From assembly GCF_013391805.1 (NCBI RefSeq), contig NZ_CP058364.1:744501-808500 (forward strand): DNA of 64,000 bases, read 5' to 3'. Numbering within the stretch: position 1 is the stretch's first letter; every line of letters begins with the position of its first letter. Shown here piece by piece: positions 9,486 to 18,534 of this stretch. The position numbers were made by a program, and so were the translations under genes. The DNA is from Galbibacter sp. BG1. Its GTDB lineage: Bacteria > Bacteroidota > Bacteroidia > Flavobacteriales > Flavobacteriaceae. A model generated the notes under the pieces. The model worked only from the letters and a program-made list of their open reading frames with translations, did no database searches and was not told the DNA's origin.

Positions 9486-10841
9486 TTAGTTTTGGGTAGA
9501 CTCGGTACCCATATAATCTTGTACTGTTCTAAAGCCAATATAGCTTCTTGCAGAATCCTGATATTCGTAATCTCTGGTACTTACCTGTAAAAAGTAAGCC
9601 ACATCTTTCCACGAACCACCTCTAATAACCTTACGTTTGTTCTCGCCATCATAAGTATTAGGGTTCATTGTAGAAACATACTCGTACGAATTGGGGTCGT
9701 ATGATGAATTTGTCCATTCAGAAACATTACCAGCCATATTGTAAAGGTTGTAATCGTTGGGGTCGTAAGATTTTGCCTCTACAGTATAAAGCGCTTGGTC
9801 TGCCGCATAATCCCCTCTTAAAGGTTTAAAGTTTGCCATAAAGCACCCTCTGTCGTTTAAGATGTAAGGACCACCCCAAGGATAGGTACCAGATTCAATT
9901 CCTCCTCTGGCAGCATATTCCCACTCTGCTTCTGTTGGTAATCTAAACTGATTTACAAATTGCTTATTTTTATCTTTCTGAAAATCGTTTTTGTATTTTG
10001 TTCTCCATGCACAGAATGCCTTTGCTTGTTTCCAAGAAACACCAACTACAGGATAATCGCTATACGCCTCGCTCCAAAAATAGTCGTTATGCATTGGTTC
10101 GTTGTAAGAATAACTAAAGTCTTTTATCCAAGCCGTAGTATCTGGGTATACCAATACCTCTTCATGCTTAATAAAGTCTTTACGTTTTCCACCGCCTTTT
10201 GCTCTAGCAGCCGCTTGGATATCCATCCAATCGTACTGGAACTTTAACTTTGTTACATCGATAGTCCTTTGACCGTTGTAAGACTCTTCTACGGGAATAT
10301 ACATAGTGTCCATCACTTCTGTATAATATTCATCTGGATATTCAGAGGTATCATAAATAAGATCTACATCTTTATTTAGACGTCTTCCTTCGTAACCAGT
10401 CTCCCCCATTCCAGAGTAGTTAAAAAGCATGTACTTTTCGTATTCACTTAGATCGGTAGTGTCTGCATCTTTAAATGCAAATTCTCCAATTCCTCCGTTT
10501 CCGGGGATTTCTCCAAGGTCATCGGCAAGTATTGCCAACTTTGTGCGGATTACGGAATCTTTTACCCATTCTACAAACTGGCGGTATTCGCTGTTTGTAA
10601 TTTCAGTTTCGTCCATATAAAATGAACGCACCGTTACGGTTTTAGTTGGAGCATTGAGAACATCGGCCATGTCTTCTTCAGACCTTCCCATTATGAAGGC
10701 ACCACCGGGGACTAAAGACATTCCGTAGGGCTTTTCGGGATGCCATTTCTGACCGCTAACGCCAACTAATTCTCCTCTGTCATTAGAACCACAGCTGGTT
10801 AATAATAATGTAACAGATGCTAATAGAAATAGCTTTTTCAT
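9486..10841 (-). CDS. gldK: GldK, gliding / type IX secretion lipoprotein with FGE-like domain
   Basis: The start is set at the ATG at 10841 (MKKLFLLASV); an ATG two codons upstream at 10847 is equally possible. The signal peptide ends in a lipobox (LLLTSCGS). The main part has the formylglycine-generating-enzyme-like (sulfatase-modifying factor) fold, seen in motifs such as FRLPTEAEWEYAARGG, NMAGNVSEW, VIRGGSWKD and IGFRTV. In GldK this domain is structural; it forms outer-membrane-associated rings with GldN. Length (451 residues) is usual. The gene lies about 140 bp downstream of the arginase-like gene and heads gldKLMN. Confidence 0.95.
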   Translation of the reverse strand: MKKLFLLASVTLLLTSCGSNDRGELVGVSGQKWHPEKPYGMSLVPGGAFIMGRSEEDMADVLNAPTKTVTVRSFYMDETEITNSEYRQFVEWVKDSVIRTKLAILADDLGEIPGNGGIGEFAFKDADTTDLSEYEKYMLFNYSGMGETGYEGRRLNKDVDLIYDTSEYPDEYYTEVMDTMYIPVEESYNGQRTIDVTKLKFQYDWMDIQAAARAKGGGKRKDFIKHEEVLVYPDTTAWIKDFSYSYNEPMHNDYFWSEAYSDYPVVGVSWKQAKAFCAWRTKYKNDFQKDKNKQFVNQFRLPTEAEWEYAARGGIESGTYPWGGPYILNDRGCFMANFKPLRGDYAADQALYTVEAKSYDPNDYNLYNMAGNVSEWTNSSYDPNSYEYVSTMNPNTYDGENKRKVIRGGSWKDVAYFLQVSTRDYEYQDSARSYIGFRTVQDYMGTESTQN

Positions 10842-10988
10842 ATACATAATTGAGGTTAAATTACATTCTTAGATTTAAGATGGTAAACCTATTTAATAAA
10901 TTTTAAAAAAACAATAAACTCTTAATTTTTGTTGTCAAATGGCCATAAAGCACAGTCAATTTAAAATATCGTGTTATTTCTACAGCTA

Positions 10989-12149
10989 CTACACCAACAT
11001 TTTTTTATACGCCTTCCACCATCTCTCGGGCACGACGCCGTTACTGGCTTCGAGATATTCCATGTGTGTGCATGGTAATAACGTATGTCTTTTAAATTTA
11101 TTATTTAAATTTTCAATTTGAGGCACTTCTATCCACCACCGTCCAGAGATATTGCTCTTAAAAAAGCAAATATCCATATCTTCCAATGGTACTATATACT
11201 TATCGTAATTCGCATTTGTAATAAAAGGATAATCTTTTTTCCTAAAATTATACCCTTCCACAAAATACCATATAATTTGGGCGGTTAACTGCGCACATTG
11301 TAAAGTTTTGGTTGCATTAAAAACTCCAAAAGCAGTAACCTTATCACTTATTCCTGCATAGCGTGCAATAGCACATATCTCCCTTCCATCGAAACCATTG
11401 GGAAAGGTATTTGCCCCGTAACCCAATTCTGCAGCTTTAATTGAAGTTAAGTCTAAACTCACCAAATCGGTATCGCGAAGTACTGGTTCCACAATGGTTA
11501 CATCGTTGGTTACCTCCCCTAAACGATACGCATCAAAAAAAAGCTTCTCCATTAAATCTATTTCTTCCTGGGCGTTGAAATAAGTTTGATAACCAATGCT
11601 TGAAAAATTAAAAAGATTATTTGGTTGCTCCATAATAATCTTACTCATATATGCACTGGAGGAAATCAATTCATCTGAAGCGCTAAAATCGAATTTACTA
11701 TCCACCGAAGTAAGATTCACCATTTGCTCCATTTTATCGTAAGCTCGATACATGGCGTAGGTAAGGTCTTGGCACCCTCCTATAATTATTGGTATAATAT
11801 TTTGTTTTAAAAGGGATTCGGTTAGGGCAGTTACTGCATAAAAAGTATCTTGTATGCTTTCACCAGGCTCAACATCACCCAAATCGGCGATCTCTCCATG
11901 CCAATTCCCTTTAAACAATTTATAAAGCTGGATACGAATAGCAGAAAGATCAAAATCGACATGCGCGCCACCATTGCTTTCGCTTCTAGATTCGTTAACC
12001 CCAATAATGGCCAATTGAACTCCTTCCAGCTCCGGAAAACAACCTTTTTCCTTATGAATGCGCATGGTTCTTCCCAAAGCTTGTTTTGGCAATAATTCAT
12101 TATGCGCCAACACCACACTTTTAACAGGCATTAAAAAATCAACATTCAT
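10989..12149 (-). CDS. Arginase/ureohydrolase-fold protein with incomplete metal site
   Basis: A 386-residue protein of the arginase/agmatinase/formimidoylglutamase superfamily, judged from the layout IIPIIIGG (residues 118-125), then a VDSKFD stretch (149-154), then VSLDLTS (230-236) and PNGFDGREI. In working enzymes these are GGDHS, DAHxD and DxD. Here the metal ligands H, H and second D are replaced: GGCQD has Q127, DSKFD has K152, and DLT has T235. D150, D154 and D233 remain. Ureohydrolase activity with two manganese ions therefore looks unlikely. It lies 3 bp after topA and before gldK, so a role tied to this cluster is possible but unproven. It would often be labelled formimidoylglutamase by similarity. 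Confidence 0.8.
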   Translation of the reverse strand: MNVDFLMPVKSVVLAHNELLPKQALGRTMRIHKEKGCFPELEGVQLAIIGVNESRSESNGGAHVDFDLSAIRIQLYKLFKGNWHGEIADLGDVEPGESIQDTFYAVTALTESLLKQNIIPIIIGGCQDLTYAMYRAYDKMEQMVNLTSVDSKFDFSASDELISSSAYMSKIIMEQPNNLFNFSSIGYQTYFNAQEEIDLMEKLFFDAYRLGEVTNDVTIVEPVLRDTDLVSLDLTSIKAAELGYGANTFPNGFDGREICAIARYAGISDKVTAFGVFNATKTLQCAQLTAQIIWYFVEGYNFRKKDYPFITNANYDKYIVPLEDMDICFFKSNISGRWWIEVPQIENLNNKFKRHTLLPCTHMEYLEASNGVVPERWWKAYKKMLV

Positions 12150-12152
12150 TGA

Positions 12153-14675
12153 TTACTTTTTGGATTTAGCTTTCTTTGCTGTTGTTTTCTTTTTAGTAGT
12201 TGTCTTCTTTTTGGCAGCGGCTTTCTTCTTGGGTGCTTTTTTCTCCAAAAGATCTTTTGCTTCCTCTAAAGTTATTTTTGTTGCATCAACATCTTTAGAC
12301 AACTCCACTTTTGTTTTTCCTTTTATAATATTAGAACGTCCCCAACGGGCTTTTTCCACACGAATTCCTTCTTCTTCCCAATTATGGATTAATTTTTCCC
12401 GTTCTTTTCGAAGCTTATCTTCAACTAGTTCCTCGATGTCTTCCTGCGAAAGGTTATCAAAATCGTATTTTTTATTGACGTTGATAAACATACCATCCCA
12501 TTTTATAAAAGGCCCAAAACGACCTTTTCCTTTGGTAACATCTTTATCTTTATAAGAAGCTATAGGGGCATCTGCTTTTTTCTTCTGAAGGATTAATTCT
12601 TTCGCACGTTCCATATCGACCTCAAAAAGATCTTCTCCTTTTTCTAACGACACAAAACTCTTTCCAAAGCGAACATACGGCCCGAACCTCCCTACATTTA
12701 CTTCCACCTCATCCCCTTCAAAAATACCTAGCTTTCTAGGAAGCTTAAAAAGATCCAATGCTTCGTCAAAAGTTATGGTATCGATTGATTGATCTGGTAA
12801 TAAACTCGCAAAACGCGGCTTTTCTTCCTCTTCGGCGGTTCCAATTTGTGCCATGGGCCCAAAACGACCCAAACGAACACTCAATTGACGGCCACTTTCG
12901 GGATCTTTCCCTAAAATTCGCTCTCCGCTTTCCCGATCTGCATTTTCCTCCACATCTTTTACATTGGGATGGAAATCTTTGTAAAAAGACTGAATCATTT
13001 GCGTCCAATCTTCTTCACCGGAAGCAATATCATCGAAACTTTGCTCCACTTTTGCCGTAAAATTGTAATCTAAAATTCCGGAAAAATGATTTACAAGGAA
13101 ATCGTTCACGATCATCCCAATATCGGTAGGGACTAATTTCCCTTTATCGGATCCTACGGTCTCGGTAAGCTTGTCTTCTTTAACCTTGTTATTCTCTAAG
13201 GTAAATTGAATATAATCCCGCTCCACTCCATCGATGGTTCCACGCCCTACATAACCACGATTTTGAATAGTGGAAATAGTTGGAGCATAGGTAGACGGAC
13301 GACCAATACCCAATTCTTCAAGTTTTTTTACCAAGGAAGCTTCGGTATATCTATAGGGCGGTCTTGAGAAACGCTCGGTCGCCGTTATATAATTATCGTA
13401 AACGGTTTCCCCAACTTTCAACGCCGGAAGCATTCCTGCCTGCTCTTCCTCTTCGTCATCAGTTCCTTCCAGATACACTTTTAAGAATCCTTCAAACTTC
13501 AAGACTTCTCCATTCGCCGTAAATAATTCGTCGTGTTTATCGGCTTCAATTTTAACATTTGTTCTTTCCAGTTGAGCATCACTCATTTGAGACGCCAACG
13601 TCCTTTTCCAGATCAATTCATACAAACGCGCTTGATCTCTCTCTATCTGCACGCGGTGACGCGTCATATCGGTCGGGCGGATCGCTTCGTGCGCTTCTTG
13701 CGCCCCTTTGGATTTTCCCGTATAACTTCTAGGTTTGCTAAATTCTTTTCCGTAGGACTTTATAATCTCATCTTTTGCCGCTTCTATGGCCTCGCTCGAC
13801 AAGTTAACGCTATCTGTTCTCATATAAGTAATGAGACCCGCTTCGTAAAGACGTTGCGCCATATTCATAGTTTTACCAACCGAGAAATAAAGTTTTCTCG
13901 ACGCTTCCTGTTGCAAAGTAGAAGTGGTAAATGGTGCTGCCGGTGTCTTTTTGGCCGGCTTTGTATCTAAATCGGCTATCTTAAAGTTTGCCGAAATATT
14001 GCTATCTAAAAATGCTTTTGCTTCTTCCTTTGTTTTAAAGGCTTTATTGATTTTAGCTTTAAAACTTTTACCTTCTTCATTTCTAAATTCGGCAACAATT
14101 TTAAATGTAGCTTCTGGCTCAAATTCCTTTATTTCGCGCTCCCTTTCTACAATAAGGCGTACAGAAACTGACTGGACCCTTCCTGCTGAAAGTCCGGTTT
14201 TAATCTTTTTCCAAAGAACTGGTGAAAGTTCGTACCCCACCAACCTATCTAAAACCCTCCTAGCCTGTTGGGCGTTTACCAAATTGTAATCTATGGTACG
14301 TGGATTGTCGATCGCTTTTTGGATGGCACTTTTGGTAATAGAATTAAAAACAATTCTTTTGGTTCTGTCTTTATCGAGCTTTAGTTCCTCTGCCAAGTGC
14401 CATGCAATAGCTTCCCCTTCACGGTCTTCATCACTGGCCAACCATACAGTTTCTGCAGTTTTAGCAAGATCTTTAAGCTTTTTAACTACCGCCTTCTTAT
14501 CAGAAGAAACAATATACTTAGGCTTAAAATCCTTTTCTACATCTACTCCTAATTCTTTTGATGGAAGGTCTGCTATATGCCCAAAGCTAGAAGCTACCGT
14601 ATAATCTTTTCCCAAAAATTTTTCGATAGTCTTCGCCTTTGCAGGAGACTCCACAATAACCAAATTCTTTGCCAT
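12153..14675 (-). CDS. topA: DNA topoisomerase I
   Basis: An 840-residue type IA topoisomerase. The Toprim domain is at the N-terminus (LVIVESPAKAKTIEKFLG, then DEDREGEAIAWHL near residue 92). The active tyrosine is Y284 in ITYMRTDS, followed by the family's gyrase-A-like core. The C-terminal part has repeated TopA C-terminal domains of the Bacteroidetes type (GRFGP/GRFGPYVRFG repeats) in place of clear zinc fingers. The last 30 residues are almost only Lys, Ala and Thr, a likely DNA-binding tail. It relaxes negative supercoils. It is first of a minus-strand run with the arginase-like gene and gldKLMN; a promoter is visible at 14695-14729. Confidence 0.97.
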   Translation of the reverse strand: MAKNLVIVESPAKAKTIEKFLGKDYTVASSFGHIADLPSKELGVDVEKDFKPKYIVSSDKKAVVKKLKDLAKTAETVWLASDEDREGEAIAWHLAEELKLDKDRTKRIVFNSITKSAIQKAIDNPRTIDYNLVNAQQARRVLDRLVGYELSPVLWKKIKTGLSAGRVQSVSVRLIVEREREIKEFEPEATFKIVAEFRNEEGKSFKAKINKAFKTKEEAKAFLDSNISANFKIADLDTKPAKKTPAAPFTTSTLQQEASRKLYFSVGKTMNMAQRLYEAGLITYMRTDSVNLSSEAIEAAKDEIIKSYGKEFSKPRSYTGKSKGAQEAHEAIRPTDMTRHRVQIERDQARLYELIWKRTLASQMSDAQLERTNVKIEADKHDELFTANGEVLKFEGFLKVYLEGTDDEEEEQAGMLPALKVGETVYDNYITATERFSRPPYRYTEASLVKKLEELGIGRPSTYAPTISTIQNRGYVGRGTIDGVERDYIQFTLENNKVKEDKLTETVGSDKGKLVPTDIGMIVNDFLVNHFSGILDYNFTAKVEQSFDDIASGEEDWTQMIQSFYKDFHPNVKDVEENADRESGERILGKDPESGRQLSVRLGRFGPMAQIGTAEEEEKPRFASLLPDQSIDTITFDEALDLFKLPRKLGIFEGDEVEVNVGRFGPYVRFGKSFVSLEKGEDLFEVDMERAKELILQKKKADAPIASYKDKDVTKGKGRFGPFIKWDGMFINVNKKYDFDNLSQEDIEELVEDKLRKEREKLIHNWEEEGIRVEKARWGRSNIIKGKTKVELSKDVDATKITLEEAKDLLEKKAPKKKAAAKKKTTTKKKTTAKKAKSKK

Positions 14676-14694
14676 AAGCCATTTTTTAAGAGTA

Positions 14695-14729
14695 CAAAAG
14701 TATACAGAATTTTTAATTAGCCATACAAA
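14695..14729 (-). promoter_or_regulatory. Bacteroidetes-type promoter of topA
   Basis: On the minus strand TTTG (14729-14726), 23 nt, then TACTTTTG (14702-14695) fits the -33 TTG / -7 TAnnTTTG consensus of the Bacteroidetes housekeeping sigma factor. It lies 20 bp upstream of the topA start. Confidence 0.6.
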
Positions 14730-14811
14730 GCTAGATGTAAAGACCTTAATCGACCTTTAAAATGAAGCATCACTTGCAAGCAATTTTAGTTAATTTTCAA
14801 ACTTTTTTATG

Positions 14812-15579
14812 CTAAATTTCGGAATATCCTATTTGGGAAATCTCATCCTCATCTTCAAAACCAACCGTCTCCTTATACACCTGGAAGGCTGGCAAGTATA
14901 CAAATGAAGCTGTAAACAAATACCCAATTCCGCAAAGCAAAAATCCGACAACTTGTGCCAATAAACTCGCCACCACAAGAAGTCCAAAAGAAATTAACCA
15001 TTTTTTATTTCCAAGCTTAAATGCTGCTTTTAAAATTTGCTTTGCACTTAATTCTGGATTGAAAGCAAAGATTACCGAAATAAACATTAATGGAACTGTT
15101 ACATAAATTACAGGCAAGAAACATAGTAAAGTAGCCAAAAGCGCAATTACCAGCGAGAAAAATGCAAGTGTAAACAACTTTCCATAATACGGTTTTTTAA
15201 GATACATAAACAAGGATACCGTTGGTGTTTCTATCCCGCTATCTTTTTGTTTCACTATTTTATAAAACCCCGCCATTAAACCTAATGATATCGACTGTAC
15301 CACCAAAATAACGGGAAGAAACAATATAACAAATGGTATCATGGCAGCACTAAAAATCTCTTCGCTCATATCTGGGCTATACGAATCTGCAGCCGCAGCA
15401 CCAATAAGTGGTATGTACAGAATGAGTAAAGCAGGTAACGCAAGCAAGAATGTAACAATAATAAGCAAAACCCCTTGACCCCACGATTTTTTAAACAACT
15501 CAATACATTTCCCGAAGATATCCCCAAAATCAAGTGCCTTGGAATTTTCAATTTTTTCTTGAAGTAGATTTAAGTTCAT
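14812..15579 (-). CDS. Multi-pass membrane protein, function unknown
   Basis: A 255-residue protein that I do not recognise by name. A short amphipathic N-terminus (residues 1-32) precedes about six hydrophobic segments, near residues 36-60, 80-105, 135-158, 160-175, 190-212 and 213-235. The tail is acidic (GFEDEDE). The segments are Leu/Ile/Phe-rich, with small residues at helix packing positions and no clear catalytic motif. The general look is that of Bacteroidetes membrane proteins related to the glycerophosphodiester phosphodiesterase membrane domain, but that is a guess. It stands alone between topA and the LVIVD lipoprotein gene. Confidence 0.7.
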   Translation of the reverse strand: MNLNLLQEKIENSKALDFGDIFGKCIELFKKSWGQGVLLIIVTFLLALPALLILYIPLIGAAAADSYSPDMSEEIFSAAMIPFVILFLPVILVVQSISLGLMAGFYKIVKQKDSGIETPTVSLFMYLKKPYYGKLFTLAFFSLVIALLATLLCFLPVIYVTVPLMFISVIFAFNPELSAKQILKAAFKLGNKKWLISFGLLVVASLLAQVVGFLLCGIGYLFTASFVYLPAFQVYKETVGFEDEDEISQIGYSEI

Positions 15580-15693
15580 TTTATTTTTTGTTTGATTAGT
15601 TCACCAAAGCTAATATTTATTTTTTGTTAAAAATAAAAAAACTCACCCCTAAGGATAAGTTTCTCAATCTAATAACATTAAAAACAAAATAGA

Positions 15694-16935
15694 TTACCGC
15701 AGTGTAAGTTCACTTAAAAGTTCTAATCCGTTTTCTTTATATTTATATTGATATAGAACCTCCCCACCAATCATTACCAAACTATTTGCCAGTGGTATAA
15801 CATCGTAGGTCTTTTTAACGGTGTGCGTTTGCACCAACTTCATATCTAAAACATCGGTTTTATCGAAAACTTTGAGGCCAGCATCTCCATCGCACACAAA
15901 TAGGCGATTTTCTTTAACCCCCAGCCCATAGGGCTCTTCCAATGTATAAGAAGCTTTTCCTACCGGATTTTCGATATTCGAAATATCGATTACTTCCAAA
16001 CTGCTTTGCGTATCGCCGCATAAATTCCCACTCCGTAAAGTTACAAACGCATAATCGCCATCTACAACTACGGGGTCGCACGATTTGGCATGACGGAATT
16101 GAGAAACAAAAGTTGGTAAACTCGGATTCTCAATATTGTAAATAAACATGCCAGTCATACTCCCCAAAAACAAATAATCCCCACGGTTAAATAAGGTTTC
16201 AATATCAAAGCCAGCATACACAGGTTCTTGCACATTTGGAGCTTTAAGGTTAGAGATATTAAAGATGTTTATACTGCTATAATCCACCGCATATAAATAA
16301 TCGCCTACAATCTTAAATCGCGCTAAAGACCCCCCTTGCCCCGTTTGAGACGGCGCTAAACTTTCACTAAAAGCAGCATTATCTACGCTATAATATATTG
16401 GATCGTTATTTATCTTACGGCGTTCTTCCTTAATGTCCCACCCAATAATTACAGAAGTCCCATCTTGTGGGTACGTTTCATAATTTATATAGCTAGCTTC
16501 TTCTGGATACGGGGTGTAGTAAGGAAAAACATCCTTTACCCTTTCAACTTCTTTAATATCATTAAGGTTGGATATATTAAAAACCACTAAATCCATATAA
16601 CTATCCACATACAGAAAATCACCTTTCACCTCCATGTCGTTACTCCCCAAAACCTTTAAAAAGGCCATTTTTTCTGGGCTGGCCGGATTGGTGTTATTGA
16701 TAATGTGTATACCTTTATTTTTATCATTTACTAAAATCAGGTTTTCCTTGATATAAATTTTTCCCGATTCATTGATTTCTTGAGGAGGAAGCACCACAGA
16801 AGAAGTACGCAAAGCCTCCACACTAAGAGTTACGGCAGATGCGATTTTTACGGTTTCATATCCGGCATCATCATCAGAACACGAGAAAAATACTAAAAGT
16901 GGTAGCAGACAAAGTAGTAACTTATTCATTTTCAT
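15694..16935 (-). CDS. LVIVD-repeat surface lipoprotein
   Basis: A 413-residue lipoprotein: signal peptide with lipobox LVFFSCSDDD near residue 20. The mature part is built of repeats of about 40-50 residues in which a short beta strand pattern such as LYVDSYMDLVVFNISN or DYLYAVDYSSINIFNISN recurs. This is the LVIVD repeat, thought to form a beta-propeller. Function is unknown; location is probably the outer membrane, facing either side. Starts at 16935 (MKM) or 16929 (MNK) are both possible. A second, longer LVIVD protein lies at 61796-63460. The gene is divergent from miaB with about 130 bp between. Confidence 0.85.
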   Translation of the reverse strand: MKMNKLLLCLLPLLVFFSCSDDDAGYETVKIASAVTLSVEALRTSSVVLPPQEINESGKIYIKENLILVNDKNKGIHIINNTNPASPEKMAFLKVLGSNDMEVKGDFLYVDSYMDLVVFNISNLNDIKEVERVKDVFPYYTPYPEEASYINYETYPQDGTSVIIGWDIKEERRKINNDPIYYSVDNAAFSESLAPSQTGQGGSLARFKIVGDYLYAVDYSSINIFNISNLKAPNVQEPVYAGFDIETLFNRGDYLFLGSMTGMFIYNIENPSLPTFVSQFRHAKSCDPVVVDGDYAFVTLRSGNLCGDTQSSLEVIDISNIENPVGKASYTLEEPYGLGVKENRLFVCDGDAGLKVFDKTDVLDMKLVQTHTVKKTYDVIPLANSLVMIGGEVLYQYKYKENGLELLSELTLR

Positions 16936-17003
16936 ATTTTTTGGCTTAATGGTTATTTTCTTCTAGATTCAAAATCATTAAAAAAGTTGCGTTAAAATAA
17001 CGC

Positions 17004-17042
17004 TGACAATTTGTCACTAGATAAATTTTAATCTTATCTTTG
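17004..17042 (+). promoter_or_regulatory. miaB promoter with a palindrome over the -33 box
   Basis: TTG (17011-17013), 21 nt, TATCTTTG (17035-17042) matches the Bacteroidetes promoter consensus and lies 21 bp before the miaB ATG. The -33 element sits inside the inverted repeat TGACAA-T-TTGTCA (17004-17016). Another inverted repeat, GCGTTA/TAACGC (16989-17003), lies just upstream. The promoter call is firm; the idea that a repressor binds the palindrome is inference. Confidence 0.7.
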
Positions 17043-17063
17043 CACCCAAATTGATTTTTTTTG

Positions 17064-18509
17064 ATGGAGAAGATTATTGACGAGAAAAAACAAGGGAACA
17101 GTTTAGTTTTAGAACAGCAAAAAGAAAACTCCCGCAAGCTTTATATTGAAAGTTACGGCTGCCAGATGAATTTTTCTGATAGCGAAATTGTTGCATCCAT
17201 ACTTGCCAAAGAAGGTTTTAACACTACCCAAAAGATGGAGGATGCAGATTTGGTACTAGTAAACACTTGTTCCATTAGGGATAAAGCCGAGCAAACGGTG
17301 CGGAAAAGGTTGGAGAAATTTAATGCGGTAAAACGTATTAATCCTAAAATGAAAGTAGGAGTTCTTGGTTGCATGGCAGAACGCTTAAAGAGCAAATTCC
17401 TTGAAGAAGAAAAAATCGTGGATATGGTTGTGGGGCCAGATGCCTACAAAGACCTCCCTAACCTAATCCAAGAAATTGATGAAGGAAGAAATGCAGTTAA
17501 TGTTATTCTCTCCAAGGAAGAAACTTACGGCGATGTTGCGCCAGTTCGCCTAAACACTAATGGCGTTAGTGCTTTTGTTTCCATTACAAGAGGTTGCGAT
17601 AATATGTGTACCTTTTGTGTGGTTCCATTTACAAGAGGAAGGGAGCGCAGTAGAGACCCACAATCCATTTTAAAAGAAGTAAGCGATCTCTGGGAACGTG
17701 GTTTTAAGGAAATTACATTATTAGGGCAAAATGTAGACAGTTATTTATGGTATGGTGGCGGACTCAAAAAAGATTTTGAAAAAGCCAGTGAAATGCAAAA
17801 AGCCACCGCAGTAGATTTTTCCGAATTGTTGGCACAAGTAGCAGAGGCGCATCCTAAAATGAGAATCCGCTTCTCTACTTCGAACCCGCAGGATATGACC
17901 TTGGACGTTATTCGAACCATGGCCAAATACCCAAACATTTGTAAACACGTACACCTACCAGTACAAAGTGGGAGCAACCGCATCTTAAAAGAAATGAATC
18001 GTTTGCATACCCGAGAAGAATATTTCGAGTTGATAGATAACATTCGCAAAATCCTTCCAGAATGCTCCATTTCCCAAGACATGATTATTGGCTTCCCTAC
18101 GGAAACAGCTCAAGATCATCAAGATACTTTAGAGCTCATGGAGTATGTAAAATACGATTTTGGCTATATGTTTACATATTCCGAGCGCCCCGGAACCATG
18201 GCTGCGAGAAAACTGGAGGACGATGTGCCAGAGGAAATCAAGAAAAAAAGACTTACAGAGGTTATCAACCTTCAGCAAAAACATAGCGCTTACCGCACCA
18301 AACAACACCTCCATAAAACAATTGAAGTTTTAGTGGAAGGAACTTCAAAAAAATCTGATGAACATTGGATGGGTAGAAATACACAAAACACAGTAGTTGT
18401 TTTCCCAAAGGAACACTACAAAGTGGGCGATTTCGTAAATGTAAAAGTAAACGATTGCACCACTGCTACCCTTATTGGTGAACCTGTTGGATATTCAGAA
18501 AACAATTAA
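17064..18509 (+). CDS. miaB: tRNA-2-methylthio-N6-dimethylallyladenosine synthase
   Basis: A 481-residue radical-SAM methylthiotransferase from the ATG at 17064. The N-terminal MTTase domain begins [15 protein letters not shown] and holds the three cysteines that bind the auxiliary cluster (YGCQMN, NTCSIRD, GCMAE). The radical-SAM cluster motif is CDNMCTFC in the central TIM barrel. A TRAM domain closes the protein (about residues 410-475). It adds a methylthio group to i6A37 of tRNAs reading UNN codons. The miaB motif and the extended N-terminus distinguish it from RimO and MtaB. It heads a plus-strand run that continues with the sigma-54 activator 25 bp downstream. Confidence 0.96.
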   Translation: MEKIIDEKKQGNSLVLEQQKENSRKLYIESYGCQMNFSDSEIVASILAKEGFNTTQKMEDADLVLVNTCSIRDKAEQTVRKRLEKFNAVKRINPKMKVGVLGCMAERLKSKFLEEEKIVDMVVGPDAYKDLPNLIQEIDEGRNAVNVILSKEETYGDVAPVRLNTNGVSAFVSITRGCDNMCTFCVVPFTRGRERSRDPQSILKEVSDLWERGFKEITLLGQNVDSYLWYGGGLKKDFEKASEMQKATAVDFSELLAQVAEAHPKMRIRFSTSNPQDMTLDVIRTMAKYPNICKHVHLPVQSGSNRILKEMNRLHTREEYFELIDNIRKILPECSISQDMIIGFPTETAQDHQDTLELMEYVKYDFGYMFTYSERPGTMAARKLEDDVPEEIKKKRLTEVINLQQKHSAYRTKQHLHKTIEVLVEGTSKKSDEHWMGRNTQNTVVVFPKEHYKVGDFVNVKVNDCTTATLIGEPVGYSENN

Positions 18510-18534
18510 GGAAGCCTGCTAAAAAAAAGTAAAC

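Noticed and set aside
9486-10841. GldK as the maturase of the sulfatase at 24072
   Set aside because: The FGE fold is present, but the gene order and length are those of GldK, a structural protein, and I do not see the catalytic cysteine pair of FGE.
12058-12555. Open frame of 165 codons antisense to the end of topA
   Set aside because: It is Phe/Val-rich because it reads the complement of the Lys/Ala-rich topA tail; an artefact of composition.
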